From the NCBI GenBank assembly GCA_964506185.1, contig CAZDKL010000002.1, forward strand, positions 13,042-77,041: 64,000 nt of DNA, written 5' to 3'. This document shows positions 36,150 through 46,300 of this stretch, in pieces; the first letter of the stretch is position 1, and every line of letters begins with the position of its first letter. The notes below the pieces were generated by a model. That model saw only the letters and a program-made list of their open reading frames with translations. It searched no databases and was not told the DNA's origin. A program made the translations under genes and the position numbers. Source of the DNA: UBA2144 sp964506185 (lineage in GTDB: Bacteria > Patescibacteriota > Gracilibacteria > Peribacterales > Peribacteraceae).

Positions 36150-36818
36150 ATGGTAGAGTCTGCTCCTATTTGCATGCTTTCTAAGAATATCTACAAATTC
36201 TACGGGCCAATAATGAAGTTCATGGGTTATGAGCGTAGTATTTTTCGATACATCAAAAAATTACCTATTGAAGTCCGCTCAGGAAGCTCAATTTTGGATG
36301 CAGGTTGTGGTACAGGTGTTGCTGGATTATCACTTATGAAAAAGTCCTCAGAATCCAAACTACTTGCTACAGATCTGGATGAAAGGTTCTTGCATCAGGT
36401 AATTAACAAGGCAAAAAAACGTGGACTAGATTCTACAAAAGTTTCCACAGGAATATCAGATATTATTTCTCCAAATAAAGTAACTGTTACTGATGGATCT
36501 TCGATCACTCTCAAAGAAAAACAATTTGATGTTGTGGTTGCAAGTGGGGCAATCGGATATTCAAAAAATCAGTCAGAAACGCTACAAACTTTATTGCATC
36601 TCGTAAAACCCGGAGGTCATTTTATTAATTTAGAGATGAAAGAAAACCTCTTAGGAAGAATGGTAGCTAAAAAATATAAGTACTCTGTCATGTCGATCGA
36701 TATGATGATCAATACAATTAAATCTAAGGGATTTATAATGCAAAGAGTTCCTCTTCGAATCAGAAACTTTCCTGCGAATATAACAAGGAACAGCATAATT
36801 GCGCAAAGGCCTCAGTGA
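36150..36818 (+). CDS. class I SAM-dependent methyltransferase
   Basis: 222 residues. Motif I SILDAGCGTGVAGLSL near 47-62, acidic residue of motif II in LLATDLDE, and motif IV-like FDVVVASGAIGYS. LLHLVKPGGHFINLEM is the post-motif strand. The N-terminal helix MLSKNIYKFYGPIMKFMGYE is seen in small-molecule and quinone-type methyltransferases. Substrate unknown. It lies 16 nt after cassette 2 and may be read through from it. An internal ATG at 36174 is an alternative start. Confidence 0.8.
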   Translation: MVESAPICMLSKNIYKFYGPIMKFMGYERSIFRYIKKLPIEVRSGSSILDAGCGTGVAGLSLMKKSSESKLLATDLDERFLHQVINKAKKRGLDSTKVSTGISDIISPNKVTVTDGSSITLKEKQFDVVVASGAIGYSKNQSETLQTLLHLVKPGGHFINLEMKENLLGRMVAKKYKYSVMSIDMMINTIKSKGFIMQRVPLRIRNFPANITRNSIIAQRPQ

Positions 36819-36822
36819 ATGA

Positions 36823-37107
36823 TCAGTTTCTTCTTTTTAGTTTAAGTCTAATACTTAAAAACAGTATTATTAAACATGCAGAGAAATTTATCCCCATTAC
36901 AATACGTAGAAGTAGATCTTTTAGAATAACTATAGAGTAAAGGAATGCAATCCCTGTTGATGAAGACCAAAGTGCATATGATGAGATATTTGCACTTTGT
37001 TTTTTGTGGAAATACAAGTCAGCAATTGTCGGCCAGTACGCAATAAAACTTAAAAACCCCGTTGCACCGTAGGCGATTATGAGTATTTGTGATGATAGTT
37101 CTTGCAT
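36823..37107 (-). CDS. SemiSWEET/PQ-loop-like small membrane protein
   Basis: 94 residues with three transmembrane helices and a basic end (RLKLKRRN). The first helix ends FIAYWPTIADLYFHKKQSAN, matching the position of the PQ loop followed by S/A-N-x-S in SemiSWEET and PQ-loop repeats, with Trp-Pro instead of Pro-Gln. SemiSWEETs dimerise to carry sugars. The call is structural analogy and the substrate is unknown. Convergent with the methyltransferase gene (4 nt between stops). Confidence 0.6.
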   Translation of the reverse strand: MQELSSQILIIAYGATGFLSFIAYWPTIADLYFHKKQSANISSYALWSSSTGIAFLYSIVILKDLLLRIVMGINFSACLIILFLSIRLKLKRRN

Positions 37108-37139
37108 AGGTGTATTTTACAGGGTTAATAGTTGCTAGT

Positions 37140-38864
37140 CTAAGTATCACACTTCTTCCAAAGTTGTCCTCCACCCATGTACTGTCCGTTAGTGTACGGG
37201 AAACAGCTCTCCTTCAGGATCAGTTTGAGAATGTGATCCAGTCTTTCGATACATGGTCTGTCTATGCAGGACCTCCTAATAAACCAGTTTATACCTCTTG
37301 CAAAGTCGCGCATTGTTCCCTGATTCAATGAGTTAGCAATTCGACCGTACTCACCAATAAAACTCCTTATCACCAAAAATTCGAGCCCTGTTTGCTTCGG
37401 CGTATCTGTTGCATGGGGGACAGAGGGTGCAATGATTTGTTCCTGATAAACATCCCACTTCTTTAGCTCACCTCTGACCCACGATTGCAAATAGGCATCG
37501 ACCAAAACAAAAGGATTCCAAATCGACCAGCTATTATACTCTTCCGGAAGCCTGTAATAGAGCGGACGCCTCTTGCCCCAGACTTCTCTCATAACCATAT
37601 ATTCCCTTACCAGGCGCAGATTGTTTTTGTCCAAGCTAAACGGTCCATGAGTCTCCATTTTCAAGGCGCCTTTGGGCCATTTAGGAGGCCAGACAGTATC
37701 GTAATCCATTGAAGGATATCTACCCTTATCATCGGGCTTTTCCAGTGGAGTTGGAGGATCGCCGTATGCACCCGGTTCCATGTTGCATCCCACTTGTACT
37801 TCGTGCGTTGGAGTTACGCCCGAATAGTTCTTAAAGTTTTGATTTTGAGTAGATCCTCTTCCCATCCATTGGTTTATTTTGGATGCAAGCTCCAGCACTT
37901 TGGCATTACTTATGAATAAACTTTTCCTAAACGCTTCCGCACCGGCCATTAGTTCGTATTCTGCATCGATAGCTTCTGGCCAACCGGAATCTGGAACTGA
38001 TAACCCCGAATAAGGCTCGAGAGTTTCTTTGTCGCAACCGAAACCATAAACAGTTTTATCTTTCACAAATTCAGTCGGGGGAAGGTAATCGGTATGGAAC
38101 GGACACATATAAGTATCTGTGCACCCGGTTTTTTCCATACATTCACTAATGCTTCCAAAAAATCCGCTTGGAGAAAAAGTACACATTCCACTGTCGCAAT
38201 AATAACCGGATGGATGTGGCTCAAAAGCACGCGGCTCATTCCAGCCTTTATCATTAACAGTATTGTCTCTTGCGCCTTCCAACAACATTTCATAGCGCTC
38301 GGATAAGAAAAGCACAACATTCACCAGCATTTCTATAGATTTGTACCGCTTATCAGCAAGTGCTTTCTGTATCATGCATCTTGTTCGTTCAATTTGCGTT
38401 TCTATCAACATTAAATCTATATGAAGGCACGGAGTAACCTCATCTAAATCTCTCTGTTTAAGTGTTACATGTACTTTTGTATCCAAAATAAGCGCCATTG
38501 CTCCATAACCTCTGTTCAGCCAGTTGCTAAAACCTCTGTTATCGAATGTTTCGGCAGTATCACTCGAGAAAGCACGGTTTATTCCTTTTTGTGCGCGGTC
38601 AATTACCTTCCTGGTGTAGTGGTCAGATATAGGTTCAATTGAATAAGAAGGATAAGCAGATGTGCCGCCACCGATTATTGCTTCCAAAGAGGGATTTGTT
38701 CCACCACTTACATTACATTTAGGCAGACTTAGTGCTTGTGAAGATTGTGGTAATAGGCAGAGAAACAAAAAACAAAAAACAAAAAACAAAAAACTGAGAT
38801 TTCTTTGAAGAAAAATTTTAGAGAGCCTGCATTCGGAGAATAATATGATCACTTCCTTGGACAA
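37140..38864 (-). CDS. exported Cys-rich protein, gene 5 of the secreted operon
   Basis: 574 residues. The signal peptide (FLFFVFCFLFLCLLPQSSQA) is partly encoded by a (CAAAAAA)4 tandem repeat on the plus strand. The mature part has a helical module (HIDLMLIETQIERTRCMIQK) near 150-200 and then a Cys-rich segment with CDSGMCTF, CMEKTGCTDTYMC and FGCDKETLEPY, suggesting disulfides or metal sites outside the membrane. Overlaps the gene upstream by 16 nt, indicating translational coupling. No family recognised. Confidence 0.7.
   Translation of the reverse strand: MSKEVIILFSECRLSKIFLQRNLSFLFFVFCFLFLCLLPQSSQALSLPKCNVSGGTNPSLEAIIGGGTSAYPSYSIEPISDHYTRKVIDRAQKGINRAFSSDTAETFDNRGFSNWLNRGYGAMALILDTKVHVTLKQRDLDEVTPCLHIDLMLIETQIERTRCMIQKALADKRYKSIEMLVNVVLFLSERYEMLLEGARDNTVNDKGWNEPRAFEPHPSGYYCDSGMCTFSPSGFFGSISECMEKTGCTDTYMCPFHTDYLPPTEFVKDKTVYGFGCDKETLEPYSGLSVPDSGWPEAIDAEYELMAGAEAFRKSLFISNAKVLELASKINQWMGRGSTQNQNFKNYSGVTPTHEVQVGCNMEPGAYGDPPTPLEKPDDKGRYPSMDYDTVWPPKWPKGALKMETHGPFSLDKNNLRLVREYMVMREVWGKRRPLYYRLPEEYNSWSIWNPFVLVDAYLQSWVRGELKKWDVYQEQIIAPSVPHATDTPKQTGLEFLVIRSFIGEYGRIANSLNQGTMRDFARGINWFIRRSCIDRPCIERLDHILKLILKESCFPYTNGQYMGGGQLWKKCDT
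38766..38794. repeat. (CAAAAAA)4 heptamer repeat in a signal-peptide region
   Basis: Four exact 7-bp units plus a final C, C residues every 7 nt from 38766 to 38794. It lies between the start codon and the mature part of the 574-residue protein gene, so gain or loss of a unit would shift the frame. Confidence 0.85.
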
Positions 38865-41398
38865 TGAAGAGTTGGGAATTCAATATTGGCAATTCCTCCA
38901 AACATACTGTTTGCATTGTTGATGAGTTCGGCAAATGCCTTACCAGCATACGAGAGATATTTCTTATAAAGTTCGGTAGCAACTCGGGTTCCTATCGCAG
39001 GAGCAGAGGTTTGTAGCCCCCACGTAACAGATGATTCCTGAACTGTCTGCTTAAGTATGCTGGAGCTAAACATCGGCAAATCCGTTGGGGCAATAGCGAG
39101 CTGTCTGATTACCTTAAATGCACATTCGATAGGGATTTGCTGAAGAGGAAGTCCATTTTGCTGGCATAGTGCAAGATCAAGTTCTATTGCTAATCGTTGA
39201 GGACGATAATCCGGTAGTCTTGAGAACGGAAGAGGAGGCGTTGGTAGTACAGCGCCAATCAATGGATCCGGTTTGGTCTCCGCATCCCATGGGAAAGATT
39301 GCCCCTCGGTAACAAATGCCCATCTGCCTGGGAGAATCCTTTGCTCTTCTATGGATTGTTCTATGCACTGAGCCAGGTAACACATATTGTTTCCAATGGT
39401 ATTCCTATACTCAGTAACGCAATCCGGAGAACATACTCTGGGCAGCGAACTTATCTGAGAAGCAGTTCTGGATTTGGCTGACGCACCTGCTACCTGATAC
39501 GACTCTTTGATTAATTCCTTGCAATCAGTGGGACGACCTGCTGCATTTCGATCAAAAACCTTATCGTTAAGTATTTTCATTACTTCATCAATTTTATCTT
39601 TACTAATTCCATCACCGGAACATGGGGGTATCGTCTTCTTTTTATCTTTTGGATCTTTATCTGCGAATTTCTCGCAGCTCTTATTGGACATAACGGATGC
39701 ACAAATTTCGACAGTGATACCGGTGCCCTTCAAGTTACCATCTTCTGCCATTGCATTACATTGTGCGGTATAAGCGGGGACCTCGATAGCACAACATCTT
39801 TCCTTGTTTCCGCTAATGTTTGTAAGAGGTGGAAGATTACATAGTTGCTGCGCGTGTACTAGCTCGTGAAGAAGTAAGTATGAGAGGCTCGGGCCTTTTT
39901 CCGGCAAACAAATTGGAATTACTCCATTTGGTTGTTTGGGGAACGTCCAAGCCATTCCTTTACTGCAATTACCCTTTTCATCGTTGAGCGGTAACTTCGC
40001 TTCTCCATCGCAATAAATATCTACAGCACAGTTACTACAATGGTACGGGTGTGTTATGTCATCAATATCGTGCTTGTCAGTGTCCTCCGGAGGCTCAATC
40101 TCTCCATCATCGTTCATATATCCCACCGGGTTTGTTCTCCAGCCTCCCACTTCGCAAGCATCAACTCCCTGTTCTGTTGCGCGTACTACTCCTTTCAGAT
40201 GATCTGGATTGCAGGCAGTTAGAATAATTTCGTTTTTTGGTTTAGGCGGAGGGCTGCCCTTCTTTTTTTCTTTTTCAGGAGAAGGACAATAGGCATCATC
40301 AACAGGCCTGCACAAATATCCTTGTGAAGAGAAAGGCATAGCACACATCTTGTCGTCCGGGAGCGGCTCTACCGGAGGCTTGGCATATCTTCCTCCTAAT
40401 ATTGGTTTACCATTAGTAACAATTTTGGGGAAGAGTGGTTTATATGGCATGTAAAGCCCGGTGCCGATATCGTTAGGATAAATCCAGACAAAAATGTCAT
40501 CGCTAATTTTGATTGGAACGGACAGAACCACCTGCCCATCTTCATAATCTTCTTTGGCTTCTAGTTCAGCTTTAGCAACAACTAGTGCCTCCAAAAGCTT
40601 TTCTTCTAATTTGCAATTTCTACTGCGCAAATATGTAAGCTCAGTATCTTTATTCTTATCCCTTTTATCCCATTCCTTTTTCCATGCTTTACAATCGGCG
40701 AATTTTGGATCTTCACGTTGTACAGCCAACACTCCCCATTGGTACCTCCTTGACCACATTCTTTTGGAGTCTCCCATAAGACCAAGAACATTAGCTTTTT
40801 TAACTTTTTTCTTCGCATCATCCCAGGCCATGGCAAATGGTCGTTTCTCTACAGTCGGCGTCATGGCCCAATCATTGCTAGATTGCAAAACTCCAATAAT
40901 ACTCGCGTATCGCGGAGCCAAATACATTGGCTGAACTATGTGATCTGTAATTGGCATCTCGTAACCTGCTACTATCATTTGTAAATCTCGCGCTAGCGTT
41001 TTAATTGCTTCTTCCCGTCTTCCAACGGCTCTTATGGGCTCTCCCTTTGTACAAGGAAATTCCTTTCGACGATCGCACAAGTCAACATCCATATAAGAGA
41101 ACGCATCTACAACGTCTTGCTTTTTGAGTCTCGGATCATAATCAAATACTTGTCTCTTAAGTATAAATTTATCCAGTTTGTCAGTTTTTTTATCCAACAA
41201 AAATTCTTTTCGGGAAATATCATGAATGTATTCGTACATTTGAGCTGGTGTCGCCTGAGGGGCAACAAATATTACTAACAGAATTGCATAGCTCAGAGAT
41301 CGCCAAAGTTGAAAGTTGAAAGTTGAAAGTTGAAAGTTGCTACTTCGATTGTGAATCGAACTAAGGGTTTTGCCGATTTTATAACTAATTATAATCAT
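38849..41398 (-). CDS. exported putative zinc metalloprotease, gene 4 of the secreted operon
   Basis: 849 residues. An N-terminal segment with a tandem-repeat-encoded NFQLSTFNFQL precedes the hydrophobic signal LSYAILLVIFVAPQATPA. SYLLLHELVHAQQL at about 507-520 is an HExxH motif (His511, Glu512, His515), set in a Cys-rich region (CSNCAVDIYC, ERCCAIEVPAYTAQC). A third zinc ligand could be the Glu of EVPAYTAQC downstream. Enzymatic activity is inferred from the motif only. Overlaps gene 3 by ATGA and gene 5 by 16 nt. No known family recognised outside the motif. Confidence 0.65.
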   Translation of the reverse strand: MIIISYKIGKTLSSIHNRSSNFQLSTFNFQLWRSLSYAILLVIFVAPQATPAQMYEYIHDISRKEFLLDKKTDKLDKFILKRQVFDYDPRLKKQDVVDAFSYMDVDLCDRRKEFPCTKGEPIRAVGRREEAIKTLARDLQMIVAGYEMPITDHIVQPMYLAPRYASIIGVLQSSNDWAMTPTVEKRPFAMAWDDAKKKVKKANVLGLMGDSKRMWSRRYQWGVLAVQREDPKFADCKAWKKEWDKRDKNKDTELTYLRSRNCKLEEKLLEALVVAKAELEAKEDYEDGQVVLSVPIKISDDIFVWIYPNDIGTGLYMPYKPLFPKIVTNGKPILGGRYAKPPVEPLPDDKMCAMPFSSQGYLCRPVDDAYCPSPEKEKKKGSPPPKPKNEIILTACNPDHLKGVVRATEQGVDACEVGGWRTNPVGYMNDDGEIEPPEDTDKHDIDDITHPYHCSNCAVDIYCDGEAKLPLNDEKGNCSKGMAWTFPKQPNGVIPICLPEKGPSLSYLLLHELVHAQQLCNLPPLTNISGNKERCCAIEVPAYTAQCNAMAEDGNLKGTGITVEICASVMSNKSCEKFADKDPKDKKKTIPPCSGDGISKDKIDEVMKILNDKVFDRNAAGRPTDCKELIKESYQVAGASAKSRTASQISSLPRVCSPDCVTEYRNTIGNNMCYLAQCIEQSIEEQRILPGRWAFVTEGQSFPWDAETKPDPLIGAVLPTPPLPFSRLPDYRPQRLAIELDLALCQQNGLPLQQIPIECAFKVIRQLAIAPTDLPMFSSSILKQTVQESSVTWGLQTSAPAIGTRVATELYKKYLSYAGKAFAELINNANSMFGGIANIEFPTLHCPRK
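41305..41339. repeat. (AAAGTTG)5 heptamer repeat in a signal-peptide region
   Basis: Five exact tandem copies of a 7-bp unit, located after the start codon and before the hydrophobic core of the 849-residue protein. There is no alternative downstream ATG before the signal core, so copy-number change would switch the gene off. Confidence 0.9.
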
Positions 41399-42426
41399 TT
41401 CTTCTTGTGATAATCACGAAGGGGATCTTTTGCATTCCATATGCGGGGTAGGCACGAAGCAGAATCTGCAGCCAGAGCTAGGCCGTTGCGCATATCCAAA
41501 GATGCCTGTTGCAGGCATTGAAGTTCCATATTCAAGATGTTGAATCTGTTGTAGCCGCTAAGCATTGTAACTGTCCTGTTTATTGATCTGCGTGCTATCA
41601 AAAGCTCTTCGATTATTGTTTCTCTGTCGGTCCATGCCATTACAGCTACAAGCATTCGTTGCAGAGCCGGTAAAATATTTCCGCTAATAAATTCCTCTCT
41701 TTTGGTTTCTTGGTCGATAGTGTGATTAGGAAGGAATAGCGTGCGCTCAACCAATGCACATTCATACATTCTCAAGTATTCCAACAGTACAGTTCCAATA
41801 TCCAGTTCACTTAGGTACAAAGAGTTATAGTTAACCTGAGTCCAATCCACGCTACCGCCGACGAAAATGTCCCACCAACTACTGGAAGTTCCCTCGTTAT
41901 GTAATTGCCACGTAAGTGTGCGCCACGAGGGAAGAGTGCTGGCAAGTTTTAGCAGCATTGGACGTGGAGGAAACGCTTGAGCATGTGAAGAGCCCGAGCA
42001 TTCGGGGCTAGTAGGAGTGAAATATTCATCTACTACAGTGCTGACTGTTGTATGGAATATATTTCTCCAATATTCCACTTCACCAGGTGCAGTTTTTGCT
42101 GCATCTTTGCCACCCACTTTGGAAAAATCAACATCTCTAAAAAGACCATATTCAAAGCGTGTACAAGCAGCCAATACTGGATATCTGGTGGGCGCATTTC
42201 CGTAAGCTGCTGGAGTTTTTTGAATCCCTATTATTACCAGAAGAATTGATATTGATATCATCCATACGTTGGACTTAAACCTGAAATTCGAAATGCGAAA
42301 CAAATTCGAAATGCGAAATGCAGAATCTGTGTTTCGAATTTTGGACTTCGTGCTTGTTTCGAATTTCGGTTTTCGAATTTCGGTTTTCGAATTCTTCTTA
42401 GCCAATAATGATCGTAATCTGATCAT
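41395..42426 (-). CDS. exported helical protein, gene 3 of the secreted operon
   Basis: 343 residues. The first 50 residues are repeat-derived (RISNLFRISNFRFKSN), followed by a hydrophobic signal WMISISILLVIIGI. A start at the internal Met (about 42264) is therefore possible. The mature part has few Cys and a helical module LLEYLRMYECALVERTLFLP, reminiscent of modules in genes 2 and 5, ending in LALAADSASCLPRIWNAKD. Starts 2 nt after gene 2 and overlaps gene 4 by 4 nt. Function unknown. Confidence 0.65.
   Translation of the reverse strand: MIRLRSLLAKKNSKTEIRKPKFETSTKSKIRNTDSAFRISNLFRISNFRFKSNVWMISISILLVIIGIQKTPAAYGNAPTRYPVLAACTRFEYGLFRDVDFSKVGGKDAAKTAPGEVEYWRNIFHTTVSTVVDEYFTPTSPECSGSSHAQAFPPRPMLLKLASTLPSWRTLTWQLHNEGTSSSWWDIFVGGSVDWTQVNYNSLYLSELDIGTVLLEYLRMYECALVERTLFLPNHTIDQETKREEFISGNILPALQRMLVAVMAWTDRETIIEELLIARRSINRTVTMLSGYNRFNILNMELQCLQQASLDMRNGLALAADSASCLPRIWNAKDPLRDYHKKK
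42283..42394. repeat. TTCGAAAT-type tandem repeats at the start of gene 3
   Basis: Direct 7-bp CGAAATG-like units at 42288-42320 and two and a third 14-bp units GAATTTCGGTTTTC at 42361-42394, with inverted relations between the blocks. They occupy the first 50 codons of gene 3 or its leader, depending on the start used. Confidence 0.75.
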
Positions 42427-42428
42427 AA

Positions 42429-43349
42429 CTATTCTTCTTCAGGAGGAGGATAAACATCACAGCTGGCTAGGAAACAAGGGATTCTTCCCATCCATCCAAT
42501 TACGGAGGCTGATTGGCGTATGCTGCCTGCCAATGTCCACCTAAATTCCAGCAGGAATTCATCAAACAATCCTGCGAACTGTAGAAGCGATCTGTAAGCA
42601 GCATCATATTCAACAAGCATCTTTAGAATTTCTGATTCACGTTTAACAATTGCACTGCTCACGTCCGAGCAGTATTGATAAGCATCCGAAATCTCCAAGG
42701 GATCGGCTTCCTTAGCCATGTGACAAGCAGGGATGGATAGAGCCGGTATACTCAAACAGCCGTGGACTCCGATGGTAATAGGCTTTGGTGCTTTAGATTT
42801 TATTTCGATAGATTTATTAATACCTTCGCACACCATTGCAGATCTGCACGAAAGTGAACGCATAGCTTGTGTTAAATAAGGAACGAGTTCAGAAGTAAGC
42901 ACTCTCTTTGTACCGAAAATTCCCTGATACAAAGGAGCATCCTTATCACTTGGATCCGGAGAAAAATCAACACCATCTTCAATTACAGGAAGAATGTCTT
43001 TCTCGTGCAATGCTTCCATATCGGAATTGGAAATCTTTTCGATAGCATCCTTATCTTTGCCTACATATTCCCATAAGTCTTCTCCTACCTTGTACCATGC
43101 TTTTCCAAAATGATCGAACCATACAGTACCTACAGGCTCGTACTCAGCTCTTTGACGTCCGAATAAAACTGCTCTATAAAGGCGTATTTCTCTTGCCAAA
43201 ATCTTGTCCACTGCCTGACGACAATTATCAATACTTGGCTTTGCTGATACTGCCGTAAGAATATCGACCGCTGATGTCGGGGTTGGGGCTAGGGTTAGGG
43301 CTAGGGTTAGGGTTAGGGTGGAGCCTAAGATAATCTTTTTAAACTTCAT
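42429..43349 (-). CDS. exported helical Cys-containing protein, gene 2 of the secreted operon
   Basis: 306 residues. Signal peptide KKIILGSTLTLTLALTLAP, whose core is encoded by hexamer repeats, then PTSA. The mature part is helical with Cys in NCRQAVDKI, SLSCRSAMVC, GVHGCLSIPALSIPAC and the C-terminal GRIPCFLASC, and ends acidic (PPPEEE). Abuts gene 1 (2 nt) and gene 3 (2 nt). It looks like an extracytoplasmic partner of the other operon proteins; no family recognised. Confidence 0.65.
   Translation of the reverse strand: MKFKKIILGSTLTLTLALTLAPTPTSAVDILTAVSAKPSIDNCRQAVDKILAREIRLYRAVLFGRQRAEYEPVGTVWFDHFGKAWYKVGEDLWEYVGKDKDAIEKISNSDMEALHEKDILPVIEDGVDFSPDPSDKDAPLYQGIFGTKRVLTSELVPYLTQAMRSLSCRSAMVCEGINKSIEIKSKAPKPITIGVHGCLSIPALSIPACHMAKEADPLEISDAYQYCSDVSSAIVKRESEILKMLVEYDAAYRSLLQFAGLFDEFLLEFRWTLAGSIRQSASVIGWMGRIPCFLASCDVYPPPEEE
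43279..43320. repeat. GGGTTA/GGGCTA hexamer repeat encoding a signal-peptide core
   Basis: About seven 6-bp units of GGGTTA or GGGCTA type. On the coding strand they give alternating Leu-Thr/Leu-Ala codons, the hydrophobic core of gene 2's signal peptide. Unit changes stay in frame. The resemblance to eukaryotic telomeres is coincidental. Confidence 0.85.
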
Positions 43350-43351
43350 GA

Positions 43352-46300
43352 TTATTCTTTTGGAATAAGACCGCCGGACATAGCAGGCGTATTAAAGGAG
43401 GGAACTATATCGTTGCGATCTGTGCTATATGGGAACAAGCCTTCTTTATTGTGGCCTGAAGGTACAAGTTTGACACCTGGTCTTTGCAAAGTCTCTCTGA
43501 ACATACATGTTCTTAGCTGATCAACTAGTGTTCCTCCCTCACTGTCATCGCAGGCTTCTTCTTCTACTTCATCCGAAGCGCCTTCCCAGTTAATTGCCCA
43601 TCCTTCTTGAGGATAAGTTTTGCTTCTGTGCAAAATCTGACAGGCCCAATCCTCTTTAGGACACAATATATAGAATGGATCAGCAGGCTTAGGCCTAAAT
43701 CTCCCGATCGCCAGCTTGTCTTCTTTATCGAATTCTTCCTCCAGCATTATGGCGGGGCGCGATCCAAAACGCATCAGTCTTTCCAGTAGATCCATTTCTA
43801 CATGAACGCAGGTTTCACTTCCTCTTCTGTAGCAATCTTGCTCCTTCTTCTTAAGAGTATCCTCCGGCGTGTCGTAATCAAATATTGTCTGACTCCTCCA
43901 GAATTTATGATAAGTCTCTTTCATTTTCTCAAACATTTCCGAAATATATAGCATTTTTCTTTGAACAAGATTAAGTTGGCCGGGAGTATACATATCGATT
44001 GTAATACTCGGTGGTTTTTCCCCGATTACCAGATCAGGGAACATCGTACTTTCATCATCTTCATCTACATCTCCGTCTCCATCTGTATCCATCATATCAT
44101 TCATATATTCTATAATAGAAGGCACGGGCGGGAACTCCGGTAACACAGGCACATTAACTTTTTTTGCACCCGGCTCCGGAGCTGCAAGCTTGGTTATATC
44201 TATTCGTACTTGGACAGGTCTTATTACCGGAATTTTAAGAGCTCCTTTGGGATATTTAAGTCCTGTAAAATCAAAAGTAGCATCAGATAGCCTTTCAATA
44301 GTAAATCTCGGAAGCTGTTTTTCCTCTGGAAGTCCGGCATCGTCCAAATCTGGTCTGGGCTTGTACCAGTCATCAAGCAGTGAATAAATCGGAACAGTAA
44401 AACGTTCGTTATGGCACCAAGGCATACAAGTCTTGTTATGGAACTCGCGGTAATCCTTCTGAATTTGCTTCCAAAATGTTTGCAATTTTTGCAGGTCCAT
44501 AAGTTGGTTGTAATACATGTCGTATTTTCCAGTGATATCAGTAGATAACCAATCTCCTATGGTAGTGACTATATTCTTGTGATGTTCCATCATTTTTTTG
44601 TTGAACCAAGCGACTTCTGCGCGCAACTTACGAACTTTTTCAATTTGTCTCGCGTAGCTTTCCAACATCAAAACTATATCCTGGTCAGCGACCGCCGTTT
44701 TTCCTTTGAAAGAGTAATATTTTGCCCATTTTTCGGCGAGTGTACGGAATTCAATTGGTGATCCCATTGGAACCAACACAGGGATATGCTCTTCTTGCAA
44801 TTGGGGTAACATACTTTTTTGAAGGTATGTCTTTATAACGTCAATTGTGTCTTCGCCAGCATGAAGCTGAACCTCCAACACCTGCATTCTAGGATCCTTT
44901 TCGACGGTACTAGTAGTATCGATTATTCTTGGAGTGAATATAGGATCAAGAGGGTCTAATCCTATGGACCATGCGGGCGGCAGAAGAAGTCGAATGGCAG
45001 GTGGAGTGAATACCAAATGAGCTTTTGTTTGTTGTTCCTGCCACCATTCAGTGAAAAACCTACGAGGTCCGGTTTCATTGCTTGCAGTGTCATCAAATGA
45101 ACGCAAAAGTGCTCCCGAAGAAAGCCCAATTTTTCTCTCTTCATCGTCTACCCCCGGCATAGTTTCAGATGTGTGATAAACCTGAATACTGCTTTCCAAA
45201 TGCGTTATATCCGATGGGCTTGATAGTAATAGTGTCAGATCATTTTCGAATTTCTTTTTGATAACGTTCTGATCGGAAAGCGAAAAGGCATTCGAAGTTC
45301 CGGGGTACCAAACATCTTCACCTTCTTTAAATTCATTTTCCCGTACAATCTTTTCAATATCTTGCATTTCTAAACTGTAATAACCTTTGCCTTCCTGAGT
45401 GGGAGACCCTTCAACTTCGCTTGTTTCTTTCCCCATTGCCCAGAAATTTCTTACACCTTTTTCACCCCTCTCTACCCTGTAGTAGGCTGCAATTACACAA
45501 GCCCTGTGTCTGTTATTAATCACTTTAATCTTTGGATCAAATTCTGTGTAAAGCCTGTAGCAAGAAACAGGAATACTGACTTTTTCGTTAGCATCACGGA
45601 TAGGATCTTCGTAAGTATCTTTCTGATTATTATCGATATATTTAACCTGTTCGCGCGTATAGCCAGCCGTGTAATGGCGGAAGTATGAGCGATATCTGGG
45701 ACCATGCCTACGGTGATAGTAATTTATAAAAGTAATGCCCAAATCCGGATCGTTTACTTCATATGGTTTGAATCTTTCTACACATGGAAACTTGGGGAAA
45801 TCGGCATTGTCTGCACCACAAGGAACAATTGCCTTTCCCTTGGGGTCATCTATGTCTGTGCAGTAGCTACATGCATCGCTGTAAACCTCTTTTATCCAAG
45901 GTGGATAGTATTGCATCCTTGGACGGTCGGGTTCAGGCTGACATCCAGGACCCCAATCATCCATTATTCCGTTTCCGTTGGTATCAACGCAGGCCAGAAT
46001 ATATCTGCATTCGGTATCATTGCACGTAATGCAATTTTTCATGTAATTGGAAGTATCTCCCGTACCGTCCCCGGCGCCGTCGGGGCCGTATATGATTTCG
46101 TCAACACTTTGGTATGTGCAACAAAATCTTGGTTCAACAAAATCCAGTTTTTTTCCGGGCATTCCGGGATAATCTGGAACTACGTCCTTGTCCTTATCTT
46201 TTTGTTCGACCTCTCCGGATTTTTGGACTCTACAGGGTGTTCTTCTTGAATACATTGTAAGTGTGCAACCGGGCATTGCAGGCTTTTTCGTACGATTTGC

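Noticed and set aside
38766..43320. Possible CRISPR array
   Set aside because: The repeats are 6-14 bp, directly abutting, without unique spacers of constant length and without cas genes.
43279..43320. Telomere-like GGGTTA repeats
   Set aside because: They lie inside a coding sequence and encode a signal-peptide core; there is no replicon end here.
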